Below are positions 41,486-50,934 of a stretch of 64,000 bases of DNA, piece by piece; within the stretch, counting starts at the first letter, position 1; each line of letters opens with the position of its first letter. The notes under the pieces are model-generated. The model was not told the origin of the DNA and ran no database searches. It worked only from the letters and a program-made list of their open reading frames with translations. Source of the DNA: Lacticaseibacillus brantae DSM 23927 (GTDB lineage Bacteria; Bacillota; Bacilli; Lactobacillales; Lactobacillaceae); the NCBI RefSeq assembly GCF_001436115.1, contig NZ_AYZQ01000001.1, positions 558,001 through 622,000 of the forward strand, read 5' to 3'. The translations under genes and the position numbers were made by a program.

Positions 41486-42373
41486 TTAAATCAGTTTTTG
41501 TTCGAATCGCTTGGCAAAGTTGCCGGCAAAGTGGCTAAATTTGGTGGGCAGCAGTGCCGAATGACTCGCCCAGAAGCTTTGATTGATTCTCCCCGCGCGA
41601 TGATAGGCCCACATTGCGACTTGTTGGCGGGCAAAATCTGGCGTAGCACCGTTTTGAATCAACCACTGTCTGAAAGCCGCGTCAGTTAACATTTGCCAAT
41701 TCAATTGTGGCATGGACAGCACCTGTTTCAAGCCGGCGACAATTTGGGCCCCTGTAACCACATCGCTAACGCCATAAACAGTCTGCTCGCCAGTCGGTGC
41801 TATCAGATTATGGCCGATGACTGGTGCCACATCCTCTGGGGCAGCGAATAAGATTTGCTCCTGATCGGAGAAATTGGCCGCTAATTGCTGCGCCCGTAAT
41901 TTCGGCGCGAATTCAAAAAAGTCATTATAAAAGTAGCCTGGGCGCACAAATGTGACTGCGGCATGTGTTTGGTTTAAGGCCGCTTCAATCAGGCGATGGA
42001 CATAGAAGCCGCTCTGGTCATCGTTTAATTCAGCGCCCAAACTGCTGAGATAGACGACCCGGGCCACACGATTAGCATTAATCGCCTGCGCAAATATCTT
42101 CCCCTGCGAGTGACCAAATGCGACTGGATTGAGTGCGACTTCATCAGGACTGTGGCCTGCTAACATCAAAAATACCGCATCAGCGCCAACCAATGCGCGG
42201 TTCAAAAACTCCGGATCGGTCAGATTTCCCAATAATGGGGTGACCCCAAGGGCCTGTATTTGTTGCCTATGATTCGGATTGGTCGTAATCATCACCACAT
42301 CATGATCCTGGGCCAGCTGCCGCATCAAATGTGGGCCAATATGCCCGAGTCCGCCAGTCAGAACTATTTTCAT
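41486..42373 (-). CDS. NmrA-like NAD(P)-binding reductase
   Basis: A 295-residue short-chain dehydrogenase of the atypical NmrA/NAD(P)H-quinone-reductase type (QorB-like). The Rossmann motif is MKIVLTGGLGHIGPHL, followed by LLGNLTDPEFLNRALVGADAVFLM; no YxxxK catalytic pair is evident. It may reduce quinones or act as a redox sensor; this is open. The ATG at 42373 is nine bases after AAGGAG; a preceding in-frame ATG overlaps that site. It lies upstream of lctO, which has its own promoter. Confidence 0.78.
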   Translation of the reverse strand: MKIVLTGGLGHIGPHLMRQLAQDHDVVMITTNPNHRQQIQALGVTPLLGNLTDPEFLNRALVGADAVFLMLAGHSPDEVALNPVAFGHSQGKIFAQAINANRVARVVYLSSLGAELNDDQSGFYVHRLIEAALNQTHAAVTFVRPGYFYNDFFEFAPKLRAQQLAANFSDQEQILFAAPEDVAPVIGHNLIAPTGEQTVYGVSDVVTGAQIVAGLKQVLSMPQLNWQMLTDAAFRQWLIQNGATPDFARQQVAMWAYHRAGRINQSFWASHSALLPTKFSHFAGNFAKRFEQKLI

Positions 42374-42422
42374 GCGCCTCATCTCCTTGGCTCAATCTTA
42401 CCCAAAGACCAAAAAATTGCAC

Positions 42423-42470
42423 AAAAAAAGCTTAGACACAACCCAAAGGTCATGACTAAGCTTATTTTTT
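42423..42470 (-). terminator. infC-rpmI-rplT terminator
   Basis: Minus strand AAGCTTAG...CTAAGCTT with flanking A and T runs, directly after rplT. Confidence 0.85.
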
Positions 42471-42826
42471 TATGCTAAAGCCTTCTTGGCAGTTTCGGTC
42501 AAAGCTGTGAAGCTTTCAGGATCGGAAATAGCAAGATCAGCGAGCATCTTACGGTTCATGTCAACATTAGCTAACTTCAAACCGTGCATCAACTTGCTGT
42601 ATGACATATCGTTCATACGAGCCGCAGCGTTAATCCGAGCAATCCAAAGGCGACGGAAATCACGCTTCTTAGCGCGACGGTCGCGGAATGCGTACCGGTA
42701 TGACACCATGACTTGGGAGTTAGCAGACTTGAACAGTAAATGCTTTGCTCCACGATAGCCCTTAGCGAGCTTTAAAACCTTTTTACGACGTTTACGAGTG
42801 ACAGTTCCACCTTTTACACGTGGCAT
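42470..42826 (-). CDS. rplT: Ribosomal protein L20
   Basis: L20 binds 23S rRNA early in 50S assembly and represses its own operon by binding the leader mRNA. The 118-residue protein shows the basic N-terminal extension ([21 protein letters not shown]) and the globular part with [29 protein letters not shown] precedes the ATG. Last gene of infC-rpmI-rplT. Confidence 0.98.
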   Translation of the reverse strand: MPRVKGGTVTRKRRKKVLKLAKGYRGAKHLLFKSANSQVMVSYRYAFRDRRAKKRDFRRLWIARINAAARMNDMSYSKLMHGLKLANVDMNRKMLADLAISDPESFTALTETAKKALA

Positions 42827-42856
42827 TAGAAATTCCTCCTCAAATTAAATCTAAAA

Positions 42857-43057
42857 TTACTTCATGTAGGTAAGCATTTGACGAATCCGCTTCATATCTG
42901 AGTGGGATACCAATGCTGATTTGCGTAATTGGCGACGTTGCTTCTTCGTCTTACCGTGGAAACGGTGAGATGTGTACGCGTGACCGCGCTTCAAAGCACC
43001 AGAACCGGTACGCTTGAACCGTTTTGCAGATGCACGGTGAGTCTTAAATTTTGGCAT
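42857..43057 (-). CDS. rpmI: Ribosomal protein L35
   Basis: A 66-residue basic protein of the 50S subunit with the family pattern [19 protein letters not shown] and KRGHAYTSH, ending in [12 protein letters not shown]. It sits between infC and rplT as in most bacteria, with AGGAGG upstream. Confidence 0.98.
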   Translation of the reverse strand: MPKFKTHRASAKRFKRTGSGALKRGHAYTSHRFHGKTKKQRRQLRKSALVSHSDMKRIRQMLTYMK

Positions 43058-43081
43058 GATTTTCCTCCTAGAGCTTACGAA

Positions 43082-43603
43082 TTAATTTTCTTTTTCAGCC
43101 TTTGGCGCCAACATCAAGAACATGCTCCGACCGTCCATCTTCGGACGAGATTCAACGGTGGCAATATCCTTTGTGGCTTCGGCCAGCTGTTCAAGAACTT
43201 TTTGACCGATTTCTTTATGCGTAATCGCACGACCCTTAAAGCGAACAGATGCTTTGACCTTATCCCCTTTACCCAGGAACTTGATTGCATTGTTCAACTT
43301 CGTTTGGAAGTCGTTTTGTTCAATGGTTGGACTTAACCGCACTTCTTTGATACTGATTGTCTTTTGCTTCTTGCGCGCATCGCGTTGTTTCTTTTGCAAT
43401 TCAAAACGATACTTCCCGTAATCCATGATCCGGGCAACTGGTGGTTTGGCTGTTGGGGCAACTAAGACCACATCCAAATTAGCAGCGTCAGCAAGGGCAA
43501 GTGCGTCTTGGGTACTCTTCACACCGAGTTGTTCGCCGTCTTGCGCGATCAACCGTACTTCACGGGCGCGAATCCCATCGTTTACCATCATATCTTTTGC
43601 TAT
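43082..43603 (-). CDS. infC: Translation initiation factor IF-3 with an AUA start codon
   Basis: IF-3 prevents premature subunit joining and checks start codons. The product, about 173 residues, reads [19 protein letters not shown] at the N-terminus, aligned with Bacillus IF-3. The codon that fits the Shine-Dalgarno (GGAGGTGA, six bases away) and the family length is ATA at 43601-43603; the next in-frame ATGs are four and five codons later and badly placed. Rare AUU/AUA starts are the classic device for IF-3 autocontrol. Domains: IF3-N, linker rich in lysine ([11 protein letters not shown]), IF3-C. Confidence 0.95.
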   Translation of the reverse strand: MAKDMMVNDGIRAREVRLIAQDGEQLGVKSTQDALALADAANLDVVLVAPTAKPPVARIMDYGKYRFELQKKQRDARKKQKTISIKEVRLSPTIEQNDFQTKLNNAIKFLGKGDKVKASVRFKGRAITHKEIGQKVLEQLAEATKDIATVESRPKMDGRSMFLMLAPKAEKEN

Positions 43604-43748
43604 GGTTGTTCACCTCCAGGTTTAGTCCGAGAAAATGCAGAAAGCGGCCGGACACATTGCCCCGCCGCTTGTTATATACCGTACGTTATAAGCCTAGCGG
43701 TCTAATGACTTAGGCGAGAAGCGGGAACTTCTGCTTGTTTTCTCAATG
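43604..43748 (-). promoter_or_regulatory. infC leader, L20-type autoregulatory RNA
   Basis: A structured leader of about 145 bases precedes infC. It contains the motif AGAAGTTCCCGCTTCT and a long GCGG(C)...(G)CCGC hairpin near 43645-43675. Position and the GAAG-TTCCC-GCTTC element fit the L20 leader family, through which L20 controls infC-rpmI-rplT in Firmicutes. Confidence 0.75.
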
Positions 43749-43754
43749 TCTAAT

Positions 43755-43783
43755 ACTATACACGCTCAAAGCGCGTCCGTCAA
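43755..43783 (-). promoter_or_regulatory. infC operon promoter
   Basis: Minus strand TTGACG (43778-43783), 17-base spacer, TATAGT (43755-43760). Confidence 0.88.
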
Positions 43784-43802
43784 GGCTGTTTGGCAACTCA
43801 GC

Positions 43803-44144
43803 TTACTTAGGTAACTTTTTGCGCAATGTGGCCAATTGCTCGCGGTTCTTCCGATACCGATCCCACAGGGATAAAGCCAGAAGGCCTAGGCTCCCGACCA
43901 CCCCAATCCAGACTGGTTGAAATTCAATGAAACTGAACCAAACATCGGCTAAAAACCAGGTCAGTGCAGCTGAAACCACGATTGACCCATAGACCAAGGC
44001 CTGGATTTTTCGTTTTGTCATGGGCAAGGTGCGCCGGCCGTTGGCTAACAAAATGATTAGCGCAGACATGCCAAAGCCTGTCAGAAACCGTGTCGCGATA
44101 TAGATAACCAACCACGACCCCCACAGGTTAATGATTAATCCCAA
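43803..44144 (-). CDS. Small four-helix membrane protein
   Basis: A 113-residue protein with about four hydrophobic segments (7-35, 46-66, 75-92) and a basic, coiled C-terminus (RYRKNREQLATLRKKLPK). I do not recognise the family. Translation probably starts at TTG, seven bases after GGAGGG. It sits between the sortase-like gene and infC on the same strand; no terminator separates it from the infC promoter. Confidence 0.65.
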   Translation of the reverse strand: MGLIINLWGSWLVIYIATRFLTGFGMSALIILLANGRRTLPMTKRKIQALVYGSIVVSAALTWFLADVWFSFIEFQPVWIGVVGSLGLLALSLWDRYRKNREQLATLRKKLPK

Positions 44145-44186
44145 ATCAAATCCCTCCAGCTGCTTTCAATCTGGCCCTTATTATAA

Positions 44187-44216
44187 CAAAAAAAGAGTCC
44201 TTCGTCAGAAAGACCC
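44187..44216 (-). terminator. Terminator after the sortase-like gene
   Basis: Minus strand GAG-GTC pairs with GAC-CTC with one bulge, followed by seven T. Confidence 0.65.
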
Positions 44217-44240
44217 TCGTAGCTGCTGAATACTGACATA

Positions 44241-44954
44241 TTAATGTGCCCAGACAATGCGATTGATTGTATCACTGATGCATGTTTGTAGCACAATCTG
44301 CTCACCTTGGTTCGCGTCAACAATTGCTGACCACAGGTTCTGTCCAGTTGCCTGGTCATTACCGTAATCATCAACATCGGCAACGCGGTAAACGCGATAG
44401 GTTTTCTCCTGCGACTGACTATCCAGGACAGTCACCGCATCGCCAACCTTCAAACGTTTGACTGAATCAAAATTTGATGCGCCATCGTGCGCCACCAAGT
44501 GGGTTGATAAACCATCGTTGACGGCCAAGTGCGTGGCCCCACCCCAGGTTTGAGCAATATTGGCAGGCGGTGCATCCACAATGGATCGATCGCCCTCAAT
44601 GATTGGCGTGGTCAAGCCTAAGAAATTCACGGCTGCGCCACCGGTGCCGCCATTAACGACACCGAGCTTCAAATACTTACCATCAATCCATTGGTTCCCA
44701 CCAAGATTGTACCAATAACGACCGTTGACGTAGGTGGACGCAAAAACGCGCCACCGTGTGCCATCGGCTAAATACTTACCAGTTAACTGCTGACCAGGAC
44801 GCTGCCAAACTGCAATACCATAACCCGGTACGTAGTTGACAGTCGCGACGCTGGAAACTGCGGGAATTGATGCCGCAGCGACTGGCTTTCCCCCCAGAAA
44901 GCCAATAAATAAAAATGCTGCTGCAGCAATCAAGCTCATAAGACCTCGCTTCAT
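44241..44954 (-). CDS. Secreted sortase-like protein with an N-terminal surface module
   Basis: A 237-residue exported protein. A signal peptide (about 1-28, cleavage near VAAAS) is followed by a module (about 40-98) with YVPGYGIAVWQRPG and WIDGKYLKL, reminiscent of SLAP or SH3-like surface repeats, and then a sortase fold (about 103-237). The sortase catalytic triad is intact: H156 in LVAHDG, C225 in LQTC, R232 in NRIVWAH. There is no membrane anchor after signal cleavage, unlike housekeeping sortases, and no pilin or LPXTG gene nearby. It may be a released transpeptidase or a specialised wall enzyme. Confidence 0.72.
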   Translation of the reverse strand: MKRGLMSLIAAAAFLFIGFLGGKPVAAASIPAVSSVATVNYVPGYGIAVWQRPGQQLTGKYLADGTRWRVFASTYVNGRYWYNLGGNQWIDGKYLKLGVVNGGTGGAAVNFLGLTTPIIEGDRSIVDAPPANIAQTWGGATHLAVNDGLSTHLVAHDGASNFDSVKRLKVGDAVTVLDSQSQEKTYRVYRVADVDDYGNDQATGQNLWSAIVDANQGEQIVLQTCISDTINRIVWAH

Positions 44955-44993
44955 TACTTACACTCCTTACTTACACATTCAGCAGCTAATTTA

Positions 44994-44999
44994 AGTATA
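44994..44999 (-). promoter_or_regulatory. -10 element of the sortase-like gene
   Basis: Minus strand TATACT, 39 bases upstream of the ATG; no good -35. The surrounding 45000-45120 is AT-rich with nothing else recognised. Confidence 0.45.
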
Positions 45000-45125
45000 T
45001 GGGGTTGAGGAATGTTTTTCCAGCGTTATTAAGGACAACCTAAAGTTATAATTTTTAAATTTATTAATAGTGTAAAGTTGGCGTCATAACGGTCATTTCG
45101 CGCGCTCGATTTTCTCAGTTAAATT

Positions 45126-45182
45126 AAAAAGAACGACGTCATGCGCGTCCATTTTCATGGATACGATAACGTCGTTCTTTTA
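45126..45182. terminator. thrS terminator
   Basis: AAAGAACGAC-GT pairs with AC-GTCGTTCTTT, enclosing a second hairpin TCCAT/ATGGA. A and T runs on both sides. Confidence 0.85.
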
Positions 45183-45225
45183 CTCAAAATTAGAAAAATA
45201 ATTGAAGTTATTTGAGGCAGTGAGC

Positions 45226-47202
45226 TTACTTATTTTCGAGTTCAGCTTCCATATCGCCGGACTTGGACTCCCCGTTGCGGCTATAGTTCTTCACGTCAGC
45301 CACTACAGAATCAATAAACATGTTCGCTGCTTCTTCTTCGGCGTTGGCTTCACCATATTTGCGGACAGAAACCGCAGCATCAGCCATTTCCTTATCCCCA
45401 ACCACGACGGTGTATGGCACCTTCTGCGTTTGGGCTTCCCGAATCTTGTAACCCATCTTTTCGTTGCGATCATCGACGCGGACCCGCAAGCCTGCGTCAA
45501 TCATCTTTTGTTGAATATCTTTAACGTAATCCATGTGCAAGTCCAAGTTAACCGGAATCAGCACAGCTTGAGTTGGTGCCAACCAGGTTGGGAAAGCACC
45601 CTTGTACATTTCAATCAGGTAAGAGATGAAACGTTCCATCGTCCCAACAATCCCACGGTGAATCATGACAGGCCGGTGTTCTTGACCGTCGTTACCCACA
45701 TAACTGAGTTCAAACCGTTCTGGCAGCATGAAGTCTAATTGGATGGTAGACATGGTTTCTTCGTTCCCAAGGGCGGTCTTGGTTTGAATGTCCAACTTAG
45801 GACCATAGAAAGCGGCTTCGCCTTCTGCTTCGTAATAGTCCAAGCCCATATCGTCCATAGCGCCTTTCAACATGGTTTGGCTGCGTTCCCACATTTCATC
45901 ATCGGCAAAGTACTTGTCGGTGTTGGCTGGGTCACGATAGCTCAAACGGAAGGTGTAGTCATTGATATTGAAGTCTTTGTAGACATCCATAATCAAAGCA
46001 AGAATTTTCTTGAATTCTTCTTGCACTTGATCCAGTGCCACAAAGGTATGGCCATCGTTTAAGGTCATTTCCCGTACCCGTTGCAAGCCTGAGAGGGCCC
46101 CAGACTTTTCATAACGGTGCATCATCCCTAATTCGGCAATCCGCAATGGCAATTCACGATACGAGCGAATGTGGTGCTTGTAAATTTGGATATGACTTGG
46201 ACAGTTCATTGGCCGTAGTTCAAGCATTTCGCCATCGCCCATGTCCATTGGTGGGAACATGTCTTCACGATAGTGATCCCAGTGGCCAGAAGTTTTGTAA
46301 AGATCAAGGTTCGCCAAAACTGGTGTATAGACGTGTTGATAACCATCAGCCACTTCTTTGTCGACGATGTAGCGTTCGATTGTCCGCCGTACAGTCGCAC
46401 CATTTGGCATCCAGTAAGGCAAGCCGGCGCCGACTTCAGGGTCAACAAAGAATAAATCTAAATCGCGGCCGATATTCCGATGATCACGGTCACGGGCTTC
46501 TTGGCGACGAATTTCATCCGCCTGTAAGTCAGCTTCCTTGTAGTAAGCCGTCGCGTAAATCCGTTGTAACATTGGATTTGATGACTTACCTTGCCAATAT
46601 GCCCCCGCAACTGACAAAAGGCTGAAGTGGTTAAGCACGCTGATACTTGGTGCCAAGACACCAGATTCAAAATCAACGAAATCACCCAACTGGTAGCCTT
46701 GGATTGGATCGCCAGCGGCTTCAACTAATTGTTTCTTGTAAGGATCGTTTTTAAACATTTCAAAAGCTTCGGCCCGACTCAATGTGACTGGCTTCAAGGC
46801 AGCGTTCGCCTTAACTAACTTCTGCATCCGTTGCGCAATAGTTTCTAAATCGTCTTCAGAAACTTGACCATCTTCACGGTCAGTATCGTAGTAGAAACCA
46901 TCCTCAATTGCTGCCCCTTGCCCGAAATGAATGTTTGGGTACAGCTCTTTTAACGCAGCCGCTAAAACAAAGGCGCCAGTTTGCCATAAGACACGCAAGC
47001 CATCATCAGAGTCTTTGGTGACAATCTCAACCGCACCAGATTCGGTAATTGGCAAGTTCAAGTCAATCAGTGCACCGTCAAGTTTCCCGGCAACAGCTTT
47101 CTTACTTAAACTATTACTAATACTGTCAGCAACAGCTTTCACTGTTGTCCCTTCAGGGAATGAATGTGCGGAGCCATCTGGAAAAATTAATTCTAATGCC
47201 AT
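45226..47202 (-). CDS. thrS: Threonyl-tRNA synthetase
   Basis: ThrRS charges tRNA-Thr. The 658-residue protein has the TGS domain (2-64, [17 protein letters not shown]), the editing domain, the class II catalytic core with zinc ligands ([17 protein letters not shown], and the later [11 protein letters not shown]), and the C-terminal anticodon-binding domain ([15 protein letters not shown]). A Thr T-box precedes it. ATG follows GGGAG. Confidence 0.97.
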   Translation of the reverse strand: MALELIFPDGSAHSFPEGTTVKAVADSISNSLSKKAVAGKLDGALIDLNLPITESGAVEIVTKDSDDGLRVLWQTGAFVLAAALKELYPNIHFGQGAAIEDGFYYDTDREDGQVSEDDLETIAQRMQKLVKANAALKPVTLSRAEAFEMFKNDPYKKQLVEAAGDPIQGYQLGDFVDFESGVLAPSISVLNHFSLLSVAGAYWQGKSSNPMLQRIYATAYYKEADLQADEIRRQEARDRDHRNIGRDLDLFFVDPEVGAGLPYWMPNGATVRRTIERYIVDKEVADGYQHVYTPVLANLDLYKTSGHWDHYREDMFPPMDMGDGEMLELRPMNCPSHIQIYKHHIRSYRELPLRIAELGMMHRYEKSGALSGLQRVREMTLNDGHTFVALDQVQEEFKKILALIMDVYKDFNINDYTFRLSYRDPANTDKYFADDEMWERSQTMLKGAMDDMGLDYYEAEGEAAFYGPKLDIQTKTALGNEETMSTIQLDFMLPERFELSYVGNDGQEHRPVMIHRGIVGTMERFISYLIEMYKGAFPTWLAPTQAVLIPVNLDLHMDYVKDIQQKMIDAGLRVRVDDRNEKMGYKIREAQTQKVPYTVVVGDKEMADAAVSVRKYGEANAEEEAANMFIDSVVADVKNYSRNGESKSGDMEAELENK

Positions 47203-47229
47203 ATGTAGTTACTCCCTTTCTTTTTTGAA

Positions 47230-47443
47230 AACAAAAAATCCCTGACGTCAAAAAATTGACATCAGGGACGAATTTCTTCGCGGTTCCACCCAGCTTGAAG
47301 GCTAATGCCTTCCACTCTTTCCTCGTAACCTGAGGGCTTGGGCCTTGCGGCATATCTCGGAAAGTGGTGCGGATTAACATGTCTAGCTTTCAGCACTGCT
47401 AAACTCTCTGGGTGGTTATCCTTTTTTGCTTTCGTCTTCGATA
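47230..47443 (-). promoter_or_regulatory. Thr T-box leader
   Basis: Minus strand carries the T-box core TGGGTGGAACCGCG (47279-47292) followed by a terminator, TCCCTGACGTCA/TGACATCAGGGA in complement (47239-47268), and a T-run. A long stem I region contains AG-rich bulge sequence (CAGAGAG) and ACC triplets, the expected Thr specifier; which ACC is used was not resolved. Confidence 0.93.
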
Positions 47444-47448
47444 ACCTG

Positions 47449-47477
47449 ATTAAACCACAATCAAAAAATTGGTGCAA
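47449..47477 (-). promoter_or_regulatory. thrS promoter
   Basis: Minus strand TTGCAC (47472-47477), 17-base spacer, TTTAAT (47449-47454). Confidence 0.78.
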
Positions 47478-47500
47478 GCCTGCCCAACCAATTTCACCGA

Positions 47501-48427
47501 TTATTGGTTGCCTAACCGGCGATTCTCACCGCCAACGACCACTTCTTGGCTCAAGAAGCGAATTCGCTGCATGATGCGCTGAGCCTTGACCGCTTCATCA
47601 TCGCCGCGATCATTCCCCGCAAGAAAACCTGCCAACTCATCCATTGTCTTATTGGACGAGAAAAATGTTGGCAATTCTTCTTGCATCCGATATTGCAAGA
47701 TCACACCCAAGACGTCGTCGCGAATCCACGGACTAATTGATTCAGCCCCGATATCGTCCAGCATCAAAATTGGTGCATTCTTGACGCGATTGAGCATCGG
47801 TGTCACTTGATTCTGACCAATAGCATTCTTCATATCCACCGTGAATGTGGGATAGTGCAGCAGTGTGGTGGCCTGGCCTTGCTTAGCCAGATCATTGGCA
47901 ATGGCGCCAAGCAGATAGGTCTTCCCCACCCCAAATGGACCAGTGAGGAACAGGCCTTGATGAAAGGCTTTGGGATCACTGATTTGAGCCAAATAGAAAT
48001 CATTTGCCATCAGCAAGGCTTGGGTACGATTGGTGAAATCATACGTGCGCAGGCTGGCATTTGCAATCGATTTAGGCATATTAATCGCCGTGACTAAATT
48101 TGCTTCTTCACGGGCCTCATCTGCGGCTACCTTTGCTTCCGTTGGGACGTAGGTAATATCAATGAGTCGATTTGACACGAGCAACTGAGGGCGATAACCG
48201 GGGGCAAACGGCTGTTGGCCGGCCGCAATCTTATCCCGTTCTGAGACAAATTCATAAATCTTGGCTGCGCCCTTTTCAATGGCATCAGACGCCAAGGCAT
48301 CAGCGTTCTCGTTCAAAAACGTTTGCACCTGCGGATCCTTTAATGCCTGCTGCATCATCTGATTATAGTTGCTGCGCATTTGCCGTTGATCCATCAACTT
48401 TTGCAGATACTCATGCATGTCTTCCAT
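47501..48427 (-). CDS. dnaI: Primosomal protein DnaI (helicase loader)
   Basis: DnaI loads the replicative helicase DnaC/DnaB at the origin and at restart forks. The 308-residue protein has an N-terminal helicase-interaction region and an AAA+ domain: Walker A GPFGVGKTYLL (about 160), Walker B ILMLDDIGAES, then SSNKTMDEL as sensor 1. The ATG at 48427 follows GGGAGGG and lies 17 bases inside the end of dnaB. An ATG three codons later is an alternative. Confidence 0.94.
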   Translation of the reverse strand: MEDMHEYLQKLMDQRQMRSNYNQMMQQALKDPQVQTFLNENADALASDAIEKGAAKIYEFVSERDKIAAGQQPFAPGYRPQLLVSNRLIDITYVPTEAKVAADEAREEANLVTAINMPKSIANASLRTYDFTNRTQALLMANDFYLAQISDPKAFHQGLFLTGPFGVGKTYLLGAIANDLAKQGQATTLLHYPTFTVDMKNAIGQNQVTPMLNRVKNAPILMLDDIGAESISPWIRDDVLGVILQYRMQEELPTFFSSNKTMDELAGFLAGNDRGDDEAVKAQRIMQRIRFLSQEVVVGGENRRLGNQ

Positions 48428-49763
48428 CGTCGTTCCCTCCCTTTTCCAGTGCATTCAAGGCAGCCTGTTGCTCTCTAAGCTTCGCTGCCATTTCAGGACT
48501 TACTTCTTCAGTTTGTGGCACGTAGCCGTCGGTCAGCCATTTTGGCTTGGCTTCTTGCCGCTGGCCGGCGCGTGCCCGCGTGCGTTTTGACTTAGCGGGT
48601 TGCGTGTTATTGCGATACTGATGAATTTGCGCCAACGCTTGTTCCGGAGACGCCACGTCTTCTTTAAGCCAACTATTGGCCACCGCGTCAAGCAGCGCCT
48701 GATTGATATTGTCATGATCACTCAGCAGATGATCAACAAGGATATTAATCGTCGCATCGTCGAAAACATTGCGGTGTTGTAACCCCATCAACGCACTGAT
48801 TTCGTTGCGACTTGGAAACATCCGACTATTCTTAGCTTGTTTCGTCGCCGTGATAAATTCACGAATGGGTAGACTTTTGGCTCGCTGAAGTAAATCCTGA
48901 TCAGCATCTTCAACGGCTACCTTGGTGGCCACAGGCTTCGGTGCCAACTGCTTCTGACCGGCAAAGGCTTGTTCCACTTGGCGCCGCAAATCACTCAAAG
49001 AAAGTTCCCCGGTAACAACGCTCGTAGCTGCTTCAATGTAACGGGCAAAATCAACTGGGGCGAGCCCGTAAAAGCTTGCCAATTGGTAGAGTGCCCGCTG
49101 ATGTTTCGCCAATTCTCCCGCTTTGAGGTTAGACTTACTTAACAAGCTACCCAACAAATCCCAGTCATAACCACTGGATTGGCCTAGTGACACTGTAGGC
49201 ACCGGCTTTTGGTTCACTTGTTCTTTCCCCTCGGCCACGAGTGGTGGTTGCGCAATCGGATTCTTGACTGAGAAGACATCCAAGAAGCTAGCCGAGACAT
49301 CCTGCCAATCGCGCCGGCGAACATTCTGTAATGCAAAGGCATCGAGTAATTCCCCATAGCGCGTTTCGCCAACCGTATCAAACAACACGAGGCCAAGCAA
49401 ATCGTCGGCAAAGAAACGGTCGGGACTCACTGGGGCGTAGAGTTCATAAGCGTAAAACCGACTCAAGGCATCAGTCTGGGTATAAGTCTTGAGCAACCCC
49501 ACTGCTTCCAAACGACTCCGCGCTTCAAAGAGCTCATCAATATTGATATGCAATAAATCAAGCAACCGGGTTTGCGGTGTTCGATCGGTCAACACGGGAT
49601 GCGGCGTCACTTCTTGCCATAAGGTTAGGTACAGCGCCAAGGCAACTGGCCCAACGAGCGGTTGATATAACTGAAGCGCTACTTTCTGATCAAAATCACT
49701 CAAATACGTTGCTTGAGTGATGAGGTAATCATCTTGGGCCATAAAGGTCTGTGGTCGTTGCAT
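48411..49763 (-). CDS. dnaB: Replication initiation and membrane attachment protein DnaB
   Basis: Gram-positive DnaB cooperates with DnaD and DnaI in helicase loading. The 450-residue protein has the DDBH1-like N-terminus (ATYLSDFDQKVALQLYQPLVG) and a DnaD-like C-terminal domain with PIREFITATKQAKNSRMFPSRNE region and a YxxxI-type segment. The second in-frame ATG (49763) is better spaced from AAAGG than the first (49772). It lies downstream of nrdR in the usual nrdR-dnaB-dnaI order. Confidence 0.92.
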   Translation of the reverse strand: MQRPQTFMAQDDYLITQATYLSDFDQKVALQLYQPLVGPVALALYLTLWQEVTPHPVLTDRTPQTRLLDLLHINIDELFEARSRLEAVGLLKTYTQTDALSRFYAYELYAPVSPDRFFADDLLGLVLFDTVGETRYGELLDAFALQNVRRRDWQDVSASFLDVFSVKNPIAQPPLVAEGKEQVNQKPVPTVSLGQSSGYDWDLLGSLLSKSNLKAGELAKHQRALYQLASFYGLAPVDFARYIEAATSVVTGELSLSDLRRQVEQAFAGQKQLAPKPVATKVAVEDADQDLLQRAKSLPIREFITATKQAKNSRMFPSRNEISALMGLQHRNVFDDATINILVDHLLSDHDNINQALLDAVANSWLKEDVASPEQALAQIHQYRNNTQPAKSKRTRARAGQRQEAKPKWLTDGYVPQTEEVSPEMAAKLREQQAALNALEKGGNDDGRHA

Positions 49764-49788
49764 GGCAAGCATCCTTTCTCATAAGAAT

Positions 49789-49822
49789 AGGGCTGAAGCG
49801 CACAAAAGTGGCGTCCAGCCCT
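49789..49822 (-). promoter_or_regulatory. Hairpin between nrdR and dnaB
   Basis: AGGGCTG pairs with CAGCCCT across a 20-base loop; on the minus strand it is followed by ATTCTTAT, so it may be a weak terminator or RNA-processing site. Confidence 0.4.
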
Positions 49823-49835
49823 GCATGGTCAAACG

Positions 49836-50303
49836 TCATTTGGCGTTTGGTTTCTTGTCCATCATGTCTTGTAATTCTTTCATGAAGACTGACATATCTT
49901 TAAATTGCCGGTAAACACTGGCGAAACGAATGTAAGCCACATCATCCACATCAGCGAGCTTGTTCATCACATACTCACCAATTGCTTGACTAGAGACTTC
50001 ATTTTCACCAATGGCGCGCAAGCGATTCTCAACGGTGTCGACAATGCCTTGCATTTGTTCCATTGTCACTGGCCGCTTCTCCGCAGCACGGATAAGCCCT
50101 TTGAGGATCTTCTCGCGATTAAATTCTTCACGGGTACCATCTTTTTTAATGACTAATAACGGTGTTTGTTCAACGCGTTCAAACGTTGTGAAGCGAAAAC
50201 CACAATTCTCGCATTCTCGGCGACGGCGAATGGCCCGGCCGCCATCAGTAGGCCTGGAATCGACCACTCGCGAACTATTGTGATGACAATGTGGGCACTG
50301 CAC
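49836..50303 (-). CDS. nrdR: Transcriptional repressor NrdR
   Basis: NrdR represses ribonucleotide reductase genes in response to ATP and dATP. The 155-residue protein has a zinc ribbon (C3, C6, C31, C34) with [21 protein letters not shown] and an ATP-cone ([20 protein letters not shown]). It begins with GTG after GAGGGTGG. Its extended -10 lies at the end of coaE. Confidence 0.96.
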   Translation of the reverse strand: MQCPHCHHNSSRVVDSRPTDGGRAIRRRRECENCGFRFTTFERVEQTPLLVIKKDGTREEFNREKILKGLIRAAEKRPVTMEQMQGIVDTVENRLRAIGENEVSSQAIGEYVMNKLADVDDVAYIRFASVYRQFKDMSVFMKELQDMMDKKPNAK

Positions 50304-50333
50304 ACATCCACCCTCTATCTATTTTGATAATTC

Positions 50334-50342
50334 ATTATAGCA
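50334..50342 (-). promoter_or_regulatory. Extended -10 promoter of nrdR
   Basis: Minus strand TGC TATAAT overlaps the stop codon of coaE, 31 bases upstream of nrdR. Confidence 0.65.
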
Positions 50343-50934
50343 CAGTCAGCTGTGCGATTAACGCTAAAACTTGCGCTCGAGTGGCTTCAAGGCCATCCCC
50401 ATTATCTATCACGAAATCTGCAAGTTTAACTTTGTCGGTCAACGCCATTTGGGCAGCGATTCGGGCCTTGGCTTCTGTTTCATCCAACTGGTTGCGGTGC
50501 ATTAATCGCGTCAGTTGCGTGGCAGCGTCAGTCACAACGACCGCCACCCCATCAAAGACTTCAGTGTAATTAGCCTCGAAAAGCAGCTGAATTTCGCCCA
50601 CCACAAGTGGCGCGCCGGTCGCGGTTGCCTCGGTCAAAGCGTGCGTGATTGCTTGGCGTAAATACGGCCGGTTAATGGCATTAAGTGCTGCTAAGGCCTG
50701 AGGATCGTGGAAAACGATCTGACCTAACACTTGGCGATTTAGGTGGCCGTCTGCTTGCAGAATTTGTGGGCCAAAGTGAGCCACAGCTTCGTTGAGCGCT
50801 GGCATCCCGGGTTCGACAATTTGACGCGCAATTTGGTCGGCGTCAATCACTGGTATCCCTGCTTGGGCAAACATCTGTCCAACCGTCGATTTACCTGTGG
50901 CAATGCCGCCGGTTAAGCCTAAGACATAGGTCAT
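50335..50934 (-). CDS. coaE: Dephospho-CoA kinase
   Basis: CoaE performs the last step of coenzyme A synthesis, phosphorylating the 3'-hydroxyl of dephospho-CoA. The 199-residue protein has the P-loop GLTGGIATGKST (6-17), the DADQIARQIVEPG substrate loop and VVVGEIQLLFE. The usual DIPLLFE is changed to EIQLLFE here. Its ATG overlaps the mutM stop as ATGA. Confidence 0.94.
   Translation of the reverse strand: MTYVLGLTGGIATGKSTVGQMFAQAGIPVIDADQIARQIVEPGMPALNEAVAHFGPQILQADGHLNRQVLGQIVFHDPQALAALNAINRPYLRQAITHALTEATATGAPLVVGEIQLLFEANYTEVFDGVAVVVTDAATQLTRLMHRNQLDETEAKARIAAQMALTDKVKLADFVIDNGDGLEATRAQVLALIAQLTVL

Noticed and set aside
44135-44383. 82-codon minus-strand frame across the sortase-like gene end
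   Set aside because: It overlaps the catalytic end of the sortase-like gene in another frame and spans a terminator.
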